Source: Bin87 sp963692995 (GTDB lineage Bacteria; Chloroflexota; Dehalococcoidia; Lucifugimonadales; UBA3495). Taken from it: DNA of 64,000 nucleotides. Location of the stretch: assembly GCA_963692995.1 (NCBI GenBank), contig OY843611.1, positions 1,798,001-1,862,000 of the forward strand, given 5' to 3'. Of this stretch, positions 55,601 through 63,513 are shown piece by piece (position 1 is the stretch's first letter; each line of letters opens with the position of its first letter). Under the pieces are notes generated by a model, which was given only the letters and a program-made list of their open reading frames with translations, made no database searches and was not told the DNA's origin. Position numbers and translations under genes: made by a program.

Positions 55601-56590
55601 ATGGCAGACGGAATCACCATCCTCGTCGGCACCGCCGGGCAAGGCGTGATGCGCAGTACCGACAGCGGCCAATCCTGGCGGCGCGTCGGCATCACGCAGG
55701 GCATCCACTCCGATGCGGTCGTGCGATGCCTCACTCCCATCCCGGGCAGCGAGTCCGGCGTCCTCGCCGGTTGTGACCGGGGTATCATCCGCAGCGATGA
55801 CAACGGCGATACCTGGCGTTCCACTAACACGCCGATGAACGGCGTCGCAGTGTGGGCCATCGCCTTTGACCCGAACAATCCACAGGTCGGTTTTGCCGGA
55901 ACCGGCACTCCTGACCCGTGCCAAATCTATCGCACCCGCGACGGCGGCGCCACGTGGGAACTCCGCCCCTGCGCGGTTGTCGCCGAGTGCCCCGCCGTGG
56001 GCGTACCCCGCGTCACCGGCATCGCCGTGGACCCCACCAATAGCAGCAGCGTGTGGGTCGGTATCGAGGTGGACGGCTTGCGCCACAGCTCCGACGGCGG
56101 CGACACTTGGGAAACCGTCCCTCATCAGGACATCCCCAACCTGGACATCCACAACGTTACCGTGACCTCCGGCCCGCCCCATCGGGTGGTGGTGATGGTC
56201 AACGATGACGTGTTCCTGACCGAGGACGACGGCGGCACCTGGCGCAACCTGAACGTGCGCCAGAATTTCCCGTTGGGTTACCCCCGCGGCATCAAGGTGA
56301 AGGCCGATGACCCCCAAACCATCTTCACCACCTTCGGAGATACCACACCCGGCTCCACCGGTGTCGTGATGCGCTCCACCGATGCCGGCGCAACCTGGAA
56401 CAGCCTGCCCCTTCCGGTGGAACCCAACACCGCCATGTGGGTAGTCAACTCCCAACCACAGAACCCCGACTTCCTGTTGGCCGGCAGTCGCTACGGGTAC
56501 CTGTACCAGTCCGACGACGCCGGCGCCTCCTGGAACAAGTTCGACCGAGAGTTCAGCGAAATCTCCTCGGTGATGTGGTTCCCCAACTAG
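55601..56590 (+). CDS. Asp-box (BNR) beta-propeller protein
   Basis: A 329-residue propeller with seven Asp-boxes: STDSGQSW, SDDNGDTW, TRDGGATW, SSDGGDTW, TEDDGGTW, STDAGATW and SDDAGASW. It shares its design with 34786-35778. No signal peptide and no sialidase active site are evident. AAGGAGG lies 9 bases before ATG 55601. A hairpin follows the stop. The function is unknown. Propellers of this type bind proteins or glycans, or assist complex assembly. Confidence 0.85.
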   Translation: MADGITILVGTAGQGVMRSTDSGQSWRRVGITQGIHSDAVVRCLTPIPGSESGVLAGCDRGIIRSDDNGDTWRSTNTPMNGVAVWAIAFDPNNPQVGFAGTGTPDPCQIYRTRDGGATWELRPCAVVAECPAVGVPRVTGIAVDPTNSSSVWVGIEVDGLRHSSDGGDTWETVPHQDIPNLDIHNVTVTSGPPHRVVVMVNDDVFLTEDDGGTWRNLNVRQNFPLGYPRGIKVKADDPQTIFTTFGDTTPGSTGVVMRSTDAGATWNSLPLPVEPNTAMWVVNSQPQNPDFLLAGSRYGYLYQSDDAGASWNKFDREFSEISSVMWFPN

Positions 56591-56593
56591 CAT

Positions 56594-56629
56594 ATGAGTT
56601 GGGGCGGATATTTATTCGCCCCAACTCAT
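56594..56629 (+). terminator. hairpin after the Asp-box gene
   Basis: A 13-bp perfect stem ATGAGTTGGGGCG/CGCCCCAACTCAT with loop GATATTTATT immediately after the stop. It is followed by TCCCCC rather than a T run. Confidence 0.6.
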
Positions 56630-56688
56630 TCCCCCGTCCGACGGGGCCGACTTATCCCGGCGCGGGGTTGCCGGGCCGATATACGGTA

Positions 56689-57504
56689 ATGACTGCCCCG
56701 GTTCCAAATACCGAATCAGAGCCAAACGCTATCGACCTTGGGATAATTCGCGCCATGGCCGCAGCCATTGGCAACGACTTGGCCGCGAGTTGCGTCATCC
56801 TCTTCGGCTCCCGCGCCCGGGGCGACCACCGGACGCACAGCGATGTTGACCTGGCAGTTATCGTAGAACAAACCGCACTTGACGCGCCGGCGCGCTATGA
56901 CCTCCGCGAACAGGCTGTAGCCTCCGCCGCCCAGATTGCCGATGGCCGCTTCCGCCGCATCGACATCCTCATCTGGACCGAACCCGAATACCGGACTAAA
57001 AAACGCTCCATCAACAACGTTGCTGGCCGCGCTTGGCGGGAAGGGAAAATCCTCTACGGAGCGCACCAGGACTTGCCCGGTGAAGAAATCGTGTCGGAGT
57101 TGGATAACACCAATAGCCTGATCAGAATAGCCCGCCGACAAATCAATACGATGACCTTATTGCTGGACGAACAACTTTCCAGTGAGGAAGACTTCGGGTT
57201 TCATGCGGAACGCGCTACCGAAGTAGCCCTGAAAGCGTGGATTGCGCTCACCGGGGAACAATACCCGCTGCCTCATAATCTGGCAGAACTGTTTGCGCTG
57301 TTGCAGCAAGCTAACGCCGCCGATACCGGGCAGTATCACCACCTGGTCAGCCTGACCAACTACGCTGTCAAGTATCAATACGACGAGATTGCCCATCCTA
57401 CAATGGACCGAGCGTTTATAACGCAAGAGGTGCGCGCCCTCGTTGACCACGTGTCACATTTGCTGACCCAGAACGCGGCGGACTCCCCTGACAACAACGA
57501 CTAG
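56689..57504 (+). CDS. MNT nucleotidyltransferase fused to a HEPN domain
   Basis: A 271-residue fusion. The N-terminal part is a minimal nucleotidyltransferase: GSRARGD (40-46) followed by HSDVD (50-54) and a third acidic residue at Asp92 (RRIDILIW), the complete catalytic set. The C-terminal half (RIARRQINTMTLLLDEQL, FGFHAERATEVALKAWIALT, LPHNLAELFALL, DEIAHPTMDR) is a HEPN helical bundle. In separate form these make a MNT-HEPN toxin-antitoxin pair; fused forms are known and their role is less clear. ATG 56689 fits the domain start better than the longer frame. Confidence 0.83.
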   Translation: MTAPVPNTESEPNAIDLGIIRAMAAAIGNDLAASCVILFGSRARGDHRTHSDVDLAVIVEQTALDAPARYDLREQAVASAAQIADGRFRRIDILIWTEPEYRTKKRSINNVAGRAWREGKILYGAHQDLPGEEIVSELDNTNSLIRIARRQINTMTLLLDEQLSSEEDFGFHAERATEVALKAWIALTGEQYPLPHNLAELFALLQQANAADTGQYHHLVSLTNYAVKYQYDEIAHPTMDRAFITQEVRALVDHVSHLLTQNAADSPDNND

Positions 57505-57517
57505 CTCGGTTTTGCGC

Positions 57518-57523
57518 TATACT
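57518..57523 (+). promoter_or_regulatory. -10 element for the dihydropyrimidinase gene
   Basis: TATACT lies 107 bases before ATG 57631. No clear -35 partner is seen. Confidence 0.35.
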
Positions 57524-57583
57524 GCCACCATTCAACCGGCCATCGCCAGCCTTCCCGCCGGCTTGGGCCCAACACTGTTTAAT

Positions 57584-57611
57584 CGTCATTCCCGCGAAAA
57601 CGGGAATCCAG
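57584..57611. repeat. half IPAFAGMT-type repeat in a 5' leader
   Basis: CGTCATTCCCGCGAAAACGG continuing to 57611 matches one arm of the element at 28638-28731. It can fold as ATTCCCG-CGAAAA-CGGGAAT. It ends 19 bases before the ATG, with the ribosome site GGAGG just after it. Confidence 0.85.
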
Positions 57612-57630
57612 TTACGGAGGGGAACTCATC

Positions 57631-59055
57631 ATGCTGGACTTGATAATTCGCGGTGGACAGGTGGTCACGCCCTGGGGCGTGGGCGACTGGGACGTCTGCA
57701 TCCTGGGCGAGAAAATTGTTGCCATTACCGCGCCCAACACTATGACCGACGATGTTGGCCAAATCATCGACGCCACCGGCAAGATCGTGGCGCCAGGCGG
57801 TATCGAACCCCATGCTCACATCGACGCGCCCATCATGGGGCCGGGCAACCTGCGCACCGCTCCGCCGGAGCAAGTCAGCCGCGCCGCCCTGTTCGGCGGC
57901 ACCACCACCCTGCTGGACTTCGCCATCCACCATCCCGGCAACACCATCGAAGAGGCCATCCAGGAACGCAACATCTCCTGGCGCGGCAACTCCTACGCCG
58001 ACTACGCCCATCACCTGATGCTGCTGGGCGAGATACCCCAGCGTACCCTGGAATCGCTGCACGAATACATCGAGAGCGGCTGGTCCAGCGTCAAGATTTT
58101 CACCACCAACATCCGCCCGCCGGAAATGTCCGGCGAACCGCGCAAGGTCGGCATGGGCCACCTCCACGACCTGATGGAAGTAATCCAGCGCAACGACGCC
58201 ATGCTCCTCGTCCACTCCGAGGACGATGACATGGTGCAGTACATGTACGAAAAGCTCCAGCGCGAGGAGCGCAACGAGTGGTGGAACATGCCCCTCGTCC
58301 ATAGCAACGAGTCCGAGGACGTGTCCTTCCGCCGCGTGCTGCGCGTCGCCGAATGGACCGGCGCGCCGGTGTATTTCGTCCACGTCAGCGCCCGAGAGGG
58401 CATCAACGCCATCGGCGAAGCTCGCAACCGGGGAGTTCCCGCTTATGGCGAAACCCTCCACAACTACGCCTGCTTCAACGCCAACAACTACAAGGAAGAG
58501 AACGGGATGCAGTACCACACCTACCCGTCTCTCAAGTCGCCCGAAGACGCCGCCATGCTCTGGAAGGGCATCGCCTGGGGCGGCCTGCACACCATGGCCA
58601 CCGACGAGTACTGTACCGACTGGAACCTCAAGATCCAGGGCAAGTCGGTACGCGACGTCACCGGCGGACATAACGGCGCCGAAACCCGCGTCGGCATCAC
58701 CTACAGCGAGGGCGTCTCCAAACGCGGAATGTCCCTGCAACGCTTCGTTGACGTAACGTCCGCTAACGCCGCCCGCATCATGGGCCTCTATCCGCGCAAG
58801 GGCGCCCTGGCCCCCGGCAGCGACGCCGACATCACCCTCATCGACCCTTCCATCAAAAAGCGCCTCACCATGGACGACTTCCACATCAGCGACTACAGCA
58901 TCTGGGAAGGATTCGAGATCGAGGGCTGGCCTGTCATGACCATCATGCGTGGCACGGTAGCCGTAGCGGACGGTCAGCTAACCGCCCCGGCCGGCTTCGG
59001 CCAGTGGATCCCGCGCAAGGTGGACCGGGAGGTGACCAACCGGCCGATTGGGTAG
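57631..59055 (+). CDS. dihydropyrimidinase/D-hydantoinase-like amidohydrolase
   Basis: A 474-residue cyclic amidohydrolase. IEPHAHIDAP is the first metal motif (H-x-H), SVKIFTT has the carboxylated Lys, LLVHSEDDDMV and YFVHVSAREGI hold the next His ligands, and MATDEYCTDW has the catalytic Asp. C-terminal LAPGSDADITLIDPS closes the small beta domain. It should hydrolyse a dihydropyrimidine, hydantoin or similar ring in pyrimidine or amide catabolism. The presence of D-E-Y-C rather than D-H-x-P near the Asp shows divergence from classical members. A terminator follows. Confidence 0.9.
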   Translation: MLDLIIRGGQVVTPWGVGDWDVCILGEKIVAITAPNTMTDDVGQIIDATGKIVAPGGIEPHAHIDAPIMGPGNLRTAPPEQVSRAALFGGTTTLLDFAIHHPGNTIEEAIQERNISWRGNSYADYAHHLMLLGEIPQRTLESLHEYIESGWSSVKIFTTNIRPPEMSGEPRKVGMGHLHDLMEVIQRNDAMLLVHSEDDDMVQYMYEKLQREERNEWWNMPLVHSNESEDVSFRRVLRVAEWTGAPVYFVHVSAREGINAIGEARNRGVPAYGETLHNYACFNANNYKEENGMQYHTYPSLKSPEDAAMLWKGIAWGGLHTMATDEYCTDWNLKIQGKSVRDVTGGHNGAETRVGITYSEGVSKRGMSLQRFVDVTSANAARIMGLYPRKGALAPGSDADITLIDPSIKKRLTMDDFHISDYSIWEGFEIEGWPVMTIMRGTVAVADGQLTAPAGFGQWIPRKVDREVTNRPIG

Positions 59056-59079
59056 CCGACCGTCCCATCACTCAAAAAC

Positions 59080-59108
59080 GACGGAGCGAATGCTAAATTC
59101 GCTCCGTC
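59080..59108. terminator. bidirectional terminator
   Basis: A 12-bp perfect stem GACGGAGCGAAT/ATTCGCTCCGTC with loop GCTAA lies between converging genes, with AAAA before it and TTC after, so it may serve both strands. Confidence 0.65.
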
Positions 59109-59120
59109 TTCATCTACATG

Positions 59121-59309
59121 TCAGCCACAATAAAGCAGCTTTGGCTTTTCGGAGGGCCTAGAGAAGGGCTGCAAAACAAGGACGATGCTCTCCTGAGGCA
59201 GCAGCAGTTCCAGCATCGCCAAGGGATTTAGCCATTTCAAGGCCGGCCGGCTTCTGACGGCTCCGTAATAAAGATTCAAGCCGTCAATGTACGCGACTGT
59301 GCCTGGCAT
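59121..59309 (-). pseudogene. truncated NYN-domain (PIN-like) nuclease
   Basis: A 62-residue frame. AYIDGLNLYYGAVRSRPALK followed by WLNPLAMLELLLP is the N-terminal end of NYN-domain RNase-like proteins, which are normally about 200 residues and carry two further acidic residues downstream. After LLPQESIV the sequence no longer matches and a stop comes soon, so only the first strand-helix unit with one catalytic Asp remains. It is probably a decayed gene. Confidence 0.65.
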
Positions 59310-59547
59310 GGATAACCGTTAAATGCGCAACCGCCCACTGGGGGCGGTTCGCTGCCCATCCGTCGAAACAGGATGGGGGGGTCTCTACGATGGTACTCCT
59401 ACCCGCATTTGCTGTCAACCGGCCAACCCATTGCCCGAGATATCAGCATAGTATTGCCGCCGGCCTTGTCCCTTTTGCGACCAGCCGTTGCCGGCATGGC
59501 GGGGCAGCCCTTAATTGCTGACGCAGCGGCCCCGGTGCCAGCGGCTG

Positions 59548-60057
59548 CTAACGTCCAAACGGCCACCACCATTTGCGTCCCCCTCCGGCGCTGGCAGCCT
59601 GCCGGGCCGCCGGCGGAGTCCTCATTACCAGGGGCCGTTCGCTGAGTGCGTCAAGTTGACCGACCACCACGTCAAAACGCGGCACGTCGATCGGTTTTCG
59701 ACAGAACCGTGACGGCGGAATGCTGTACGAAAAGAGCAAGCTCTGCTCCGCGGCTGTTCCGGTCAAGATCATCACCGGAATGTTCCTCAAATTAGCGTCT
59801 GCGTTCATTTCGGCCAAAACCTCCTGCCCACTCTTTCTGGGCAGGTTCAGATCCAAAAGTACCAGATCCGGCCGGGCGGTGTACGCATACTCGCCCTGAC
59901 GGCGGAGGTACGTCAGGGCGACCTCTCCGTCTTCCACTACCGAAAGGTTCACGGCGTACTCCGAGTCTTTCAGTATCTCTTCCGTCAGTCTGGCATCGGC
60001 GGGGTTATCCTCGACCAGCAGTACCTCGATGGGATTTTCCGAAGAGCGTACAGTCAT
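59548..60057 (-). CDS. Rcp1-like response regulator receiver
   Basis: A 169-residue single receiver domain without output. Asp69 (LVLLDLNLPRKSG) is the phosphate acceptor, acidic residues at VEDNPAD and Lys121 (RKPID) complete the site. The insertion LRRQGEYAYTARP is typical of Rcp1, partner of cyanobacterial phytochromes. The last 40 residues are low-complexity and end GGRKWWWPFGR. GGAGG precedes ATG 60057. It sits downstream of a similar receiver and a histidine kinase. Confidence 0.88.
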   Translation of the reverse strand: MTVRSSENPIEVLLVEDNPADARLTEEILKDSEYAVNLSVVEDGEVALTYLRRQGEYAYTARPDLVLLDLNLPRKSGQEVLAEMNADANLRNIPVMILTGTAAEQSLLFSYSIPPSRFCRKPIDVPRFDVVVGQLDALSERPLVMRTPPAARQAASAGGGRKWWWPFGR

Positions 60058-60145
60058 GGCAATCTACCTCCTTCATGGTAGCTCGGAACCCGCACGTCGC
60101 AGACGCCGACCGGAGCCGAACCGTCAAACGGAACGGGCACTCATC

Positions 60146-60175
60146 CGCACTCAGTCCGATCGCGCACTCAGTCCG
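60146..60175. repeat. 17-bp-period duplication over a stop codon
   Basis: The 13-bp CGCACTCAGTCCG occurs at 60146-60158 and 60163-60175. The TGA stop of the upstream receiver gene (60168-60170, minus strand) is in the right copy. Confidence 0.85.
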
Positions 60176-60614
60176 GCGGAAGCTTTACGACGGTGAGCCA
60201 AAACCCCTCAATTTTGGTGACAACGTCGATGAAGCAGTCCAAGTCCACCGGCTTGGTGATATAAGCATTCGCGTGGTGGTAGTACGAATTGAGGATATCC
60301 CCTTCGGCTTCCGATGTGGTCATCACCACAATGGGGATGGAAAGCAGATTCGGATCGGCTTTCACCTCTTCCAGCACCTCGCGTCCGCTTTTGCGGGGCA
60401 AATTGAGGTCCAGCAGAATGATGTCGGGACGTGGGGCGGCGGAGTAATCACTCTCCCGCCTGAGGAACGCCATGGCTTCTTCCCCGTCTCCAACCACCGA
60501 CAGGCGGTTGTTGATCTGCGTGTCCGCAAAAGCCTCGCGCGTCAGCCGCACGTCCCCCGGGTTATCCTCAACTAGAAGGATCTCTACCGGCCGGCGTCGT
60601 TGTCGTGTCGTCAT
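60168..60614 (-). CDS. Rcp1-like response regulator receiver
   Basis: A 148-residue single receiver domain. Asp69 (IILLDLNLPRKSG), VEDNPGD, the T-T-S at 99-101 and Lys121 (TKPVD) form the phosphorylation site at the same positions as in the neighbouring receiver. AFLRRESDYSAAPRP is the Rcp1-type insertion. ATG 60614 follows AGGAGG; a GTG three codons earlier lies within that site. It has no output domain, so it may pass phosphate on or bind a partner. Confidence 0.9.
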   Translation of the reverse strand: MTTRQRRRPVEILLVEDNPGDVRLTREAFADTQINNRLSVVGDGEEAMAFLRRESDYSAAPRPDIILLDLNLPRKSGREVLEEVKADPNLLSIPIVVMTTSEAEGDILNSYYHHANAYITKPVDLDCFIDVVTKIEGFWLTVVKLPPD

Positions 60615-60710
60615 CTGTTTCACCTCCTGCTCCGCGCTGTTAGGAATTGGTCGTGATGCGCCGGCCAGTGCGCGCTGGCGGAATTTTGGTCTTGGCCTCG
60701 TGCGCTGACC

Positions 60711-62141
60711 CTAACCGGAAACTGCGGCAAGATGAGCTGGGATTGTGAAGTAAAAAGTCGCGCCGGCGCCTTCCTCAGACTCTACCCAGATCTGACCCTG
60801 GTGCCGTTCCGCAATTTTTTTGCAAACCGCGAGACCAATGCCCGTTCCCTGGTACTTGCCGATCCCGTGCAAGCGTTGGAACACCTGGAAGATACGCTCA
60901 CCGTGCCGGGGGTCAATGCCTATACCGTTGTCCCGAACTGAAAACAACCAGTCCTCGTCACGCCGTTCTGCTCCGACCTGGATACGCGGGGGGCTATCTC
61001 CTCTGAACTTGATCGCGTTCCCAATCAGATTCTGTAGCAATTGCGACAACTGGGAAGCGTCAACCGCTATGTTGGGCAGCGCCTCGCAACTGATCTCCGC
61101 TCCACTTTCCTCGATTGCCACCTCCAGATTCGTCAAAACCCGACCCAGCACCTCGTCACAATCCGTAGGCTCAAAAGCAACTCCACGGGTTCCGACGCGG
61201 GAATAGGTCAACAAATCCTGGATCAGCGTCTGCATCCGGGACGCGCCGTCAACCGCGAACCCAATGAACTCTCCCGCATCTTGATCCAGCTTTTCTTTGT
61301 AGCGTCGTTCCAGGAGCTGTAGATAGCTGGTGACCATCCGCAACGGCTCCTGAAGGTCGTGCGACGCCACGTAGGCGAACTGCTCAAGCTCGGCGTTGGA
61401 ACGTTGCAGTTCCAGCGTGGCTTGCCGCAACGAAGCGGCTTGCCGTTGCAAATCATCGTTGACATATTGGAGCTCAAAGATCGGCGCGTACAAAGTGGCC
61501 AGTTTTACCAGTTGCTCCTGGTCATCTTCCGTGAATTCCCCTTCGATCTTGTCGCTCAGCTGGATCACCCCCAGGAGTTCGCCGCCCTTGCGCAGCACCG
61601 GCACCGCCAGCCACCCCGGCATCGGGGGGTGTTCCAGACCTTCGGCGGTTTTGAGGCCGCTGAAATGCTTGAACTGCGGATGGGCATAGAGGGCTTCCTC
61701 GGTCATCCGAGCCGGCCGGTGATTCTTGACGACGATACCCCAGACGCCTTCCCCCGTTGGCATGACGTTATAGTCCCGGTATTTCGCGTACTTGTCAGAC
61801 AAAGACGCGATATGGATGGCCGCCTTGAAATCGCCGTTGGGGACGTAACTGATGGCCGACTGATGCGCCCCCAGCATCTGACGCGCCCGAAAGCCCATCA
61901 CGCGCAGGGTGTCCTCGAACGTTTCCGCCGCGTGAACGCTGAACACCTCCTGATTTTCCAGGCGAACAACCGGCGGCCGATCCGCGCTCATGTCCAAATT
62001 AGCCTGGTCTCGCAGCTGCAACAGCTCATTGTCGCGTTGGAATAGCTCAGCGTTAAGACGATCCACTTCCTGCTGCAATTCCTGCTCTCTGCTCATCAGC
62101 TGTGTCTCCCACCGGCTAATCCCGGCGCCAAGCTTATCCAT
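60711..62141 (-). CDS. soluble GAF-HisKA-HATPase sensor histidine kinase
   Basis: A 476-residue kinase without membrane segments. Residues 15-50 form a coiled coil, 65-225 a GAF-like sensor, 230-260 another coiled coil. His261 in the H box YVASHDLQEPLRMVTSY is the phosphorylated residue. The ATPase domain carries LLQNLIGNAIKF (N box), VRDNGIGIDPRHGERIFQVF (G1/F) and GTGIGLAVCKKI (G2). The H box with D-L-Q-E-P is the phytochrome/light-sensor kinase type. No bilin-binding Cys is evident, so the signal is unknown. It is the first gene of the kinase-receiver-receiver unit. Confidence 0.9.
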   Translation of the reverse strand: MDKLGAGISRWETQLMSREQELQQEVDRLNAELFQRDNELLQLRDQANLDMSADRPPVVRLENQEVFSVHAAETFEDTLRVMGFRARQMLGAHQSAISYVPNGDFKAAIHIASLSDKYAKYRDYNVMPTGEGVWGIVVKNHRPARMTEEALYAHPQFKHFSGLKTAEGLEHPPMPGWLAVPVLRKGGELLGVIQLSDKIEGEFTEDDQEQLVKLATLYAPIFELQYVNDDLQRQAASLRQATLELQRSNAELEQFAYVASHDLQEPLRMVTSYLQLLERRYKEKLDQDAGEFIGFAVDGASRMQTLIQDLLTYSRVGTRGVAFEPTDCDEVLGRVLTNLEVAIEESGAEISCEALPNIAVDASQLSQLLQNLIGNAIKFRGDSPPRIQVGAERRDEDWLFSVRDNGIGIDPRHGERIFQVFQRLHGIGKYQGTGIGLAVCKKIAERHQGQIWVESEEGAGATFYFTIPAHLAAVSG

Positions 62142-62168
62142 TTCAAGCCATCCAGATATTTCGGATAC

Positions 62169-62197
62169 AAAATATTCCGAACATCTATAATTGTCAA
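62169..62197 (-). promoter_or_regulatory. promoter of the histidine kinase unit
   Basis: On the minus strand TTGACA (62197-62192) and TATTTT (62174-62169) are 17 bases apart, about 28 bases upstream of the ATG at 62141. Confidence 0.55.
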
Positions 62198-62283
62198 CGA
62201 CTTCACGCTCCTTGCGCCGTGGCCGGCAACAGTCCTATACTGCCCCAATCTCACCCTATTGATAATCCTGAGGATCCGGGCCC

Positions 62284-63513
62284 ATGCCGCGGCCAGACCG
62301 GTCAACGCCGTCCCCTGATACTGTGCCCTCCGCCCCATTGGAGGGCATCCGTGTGATTGAATGGGGCGAAGTGATTTCCGCCCCCTTCTGCGCCAAGTTG
62401 CTCGCGGAGCTTGGCGCCGACGTCATCAAGATTGAAGCTCCAGCCGGCGACCGCGCGCGCGAAATCGGCCCCTTTCCCGGGAATGCGCCGCACCCGGAGC
62501 GGAGCGGTCTGTTCCTCTTCGCCAACCTGGGGAAACGCGGGGTCACGCTGGACACCACCGCCAAAGCCGGCATTGCACAGCTCCACAGTTTGTTGCAAGA
62601 CGCGGACATTTTCGTCGAGAATCAGCCCTACGCCGGGCTTTTCGATGCGGGAATCACCGAAGCGGAACTGCGGCGACGGCATCCTCACCTGATTGCCGTT
62701 TCAATTTCACCGTACGGAAGAACCGGAGATTACTGCGAATACGCCGGTTACGACCTACAGGTCAACGCGCTCAGCGGCCTGAGTTTCGGCACTGGCCATA
62801 CCCACCGGGAACCCTTGACCACACCCGGTCGGCAAGCGTCGTACCTGGCCGGCTTGGGGGGAGCATTTGCAGCGGTGGTCGGGTTGCTGGCCCGAGAATC
62901 GGCCAGCGCAACGGGACAGGGGCAATATATCGACGTCTCCGATTCAGGGATCATCGCCACCCTGCTTACCGGCTACCATTTGCCCACGTTCATTTATCGG
63001 GGCATTGCGGGTTACCGCTCCGGCAACCGTATGCGGCTCGGCCTATTTCCCAACTGCGTCCTGCCCTGCCGCGATGGATACGTCTGCATCGACGCGCCGC
63101 AGCTGGAACAGTACCAACGCTTCCTGAACCTGCTGGGCGATCCGGACTGGATCGACAATCCCCGCTATCGCGACCGCCGGGCGATGAGCGACCGCTACCC
63201 CGAAGAGGCCGAAAATCTCATCGCGCCCTGGTTCATGGAGCACGACAAAGCCGAGATCCTGCAACTGTGCCTGGAAAACCGCATCCCCTGCGCCCCCGTG
63301 CTGACCATTGACGAGATGCTGGAAACCCCGCAATTGCGAGAACGGGCCTGGTTCCGCGACCACGACCATCCCCAGGCTGGTCAGTTCCGTTACCCCGGGG
63401 AGGCCGTCCGGCTTAACGGCTCCCCGTGCCGCATCGTGCGACCCGCTCCAATGCTGGGTCAGCACAATCACGAGGTGTTCGGGACGCCGCGTTCCGCATC
63501 GGTTCCGCGTTGA
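62284..63513 (+). CDS. CaiB/BaiF-family CoA-transferase
   Basis: A 409-residue class III CoA-transferase. RVIEWGEVISAPFCAKLLAE, LGADVIKIEAPAGDRAREIG, FANLGKRGVTLD and YAGLFDAGITEAELRRRHPH are standard. A TATACT at 62236 may be its -10. Its TGA overlaps the ATG of another CoA-transferase gene by one base, so the two are coupled and may form a heteromer. The substrate is unknown. Confidence 0.87.
   Translation: MPRPDRSTPSPDTVPSAPLEGIRVIEWGEVISAPFCAKLLAELGADVIKIEAPAGDRAREIGPFPGNAPHPERSGLFLFANLGKRGVTLDTTAKAGIAQLHSLLQDADIFVENQPYAGLFDAGITEAELRRRHPHLIAVSISPYGRTGDYCEYAGYDLQVNALSGLSFGTGHTHREPLTTPGRQASYLAGLGGAFAAVVGLLARESASATGQGQYIDVSDSGIIATLLTGYHLPTFIYRGIAGYRSGNRMRLGLFPNCVLPCRDGYVCIDAPQLEQYQRFLNLLGDPDWIDNPRYRDRRAMSDRYPEEAENLIAPWFMEHDKAEILQLCLENRIPCAPVLTIDEMLETPQLRERAWFRDHDHPQAGQFRYPGEAVRLNGSPCRIVRPAPMLGQHNHEVFGTPRSASVPR

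Noticed and set aside
57586..58884. 432-residue minus-strand ORF opposite the dihydropyrimidinase
   Set aside because: It is antisense to a gene with complete metal motifs; low-complexity Val/Gly/Asp content is typical of a shadow.
59373..59645. 90-residue plus-strand ORF after the NYN remnant
   Set aside because: It overlaps the receiver gene antisense, has no ribosome site and resembles nothing known.
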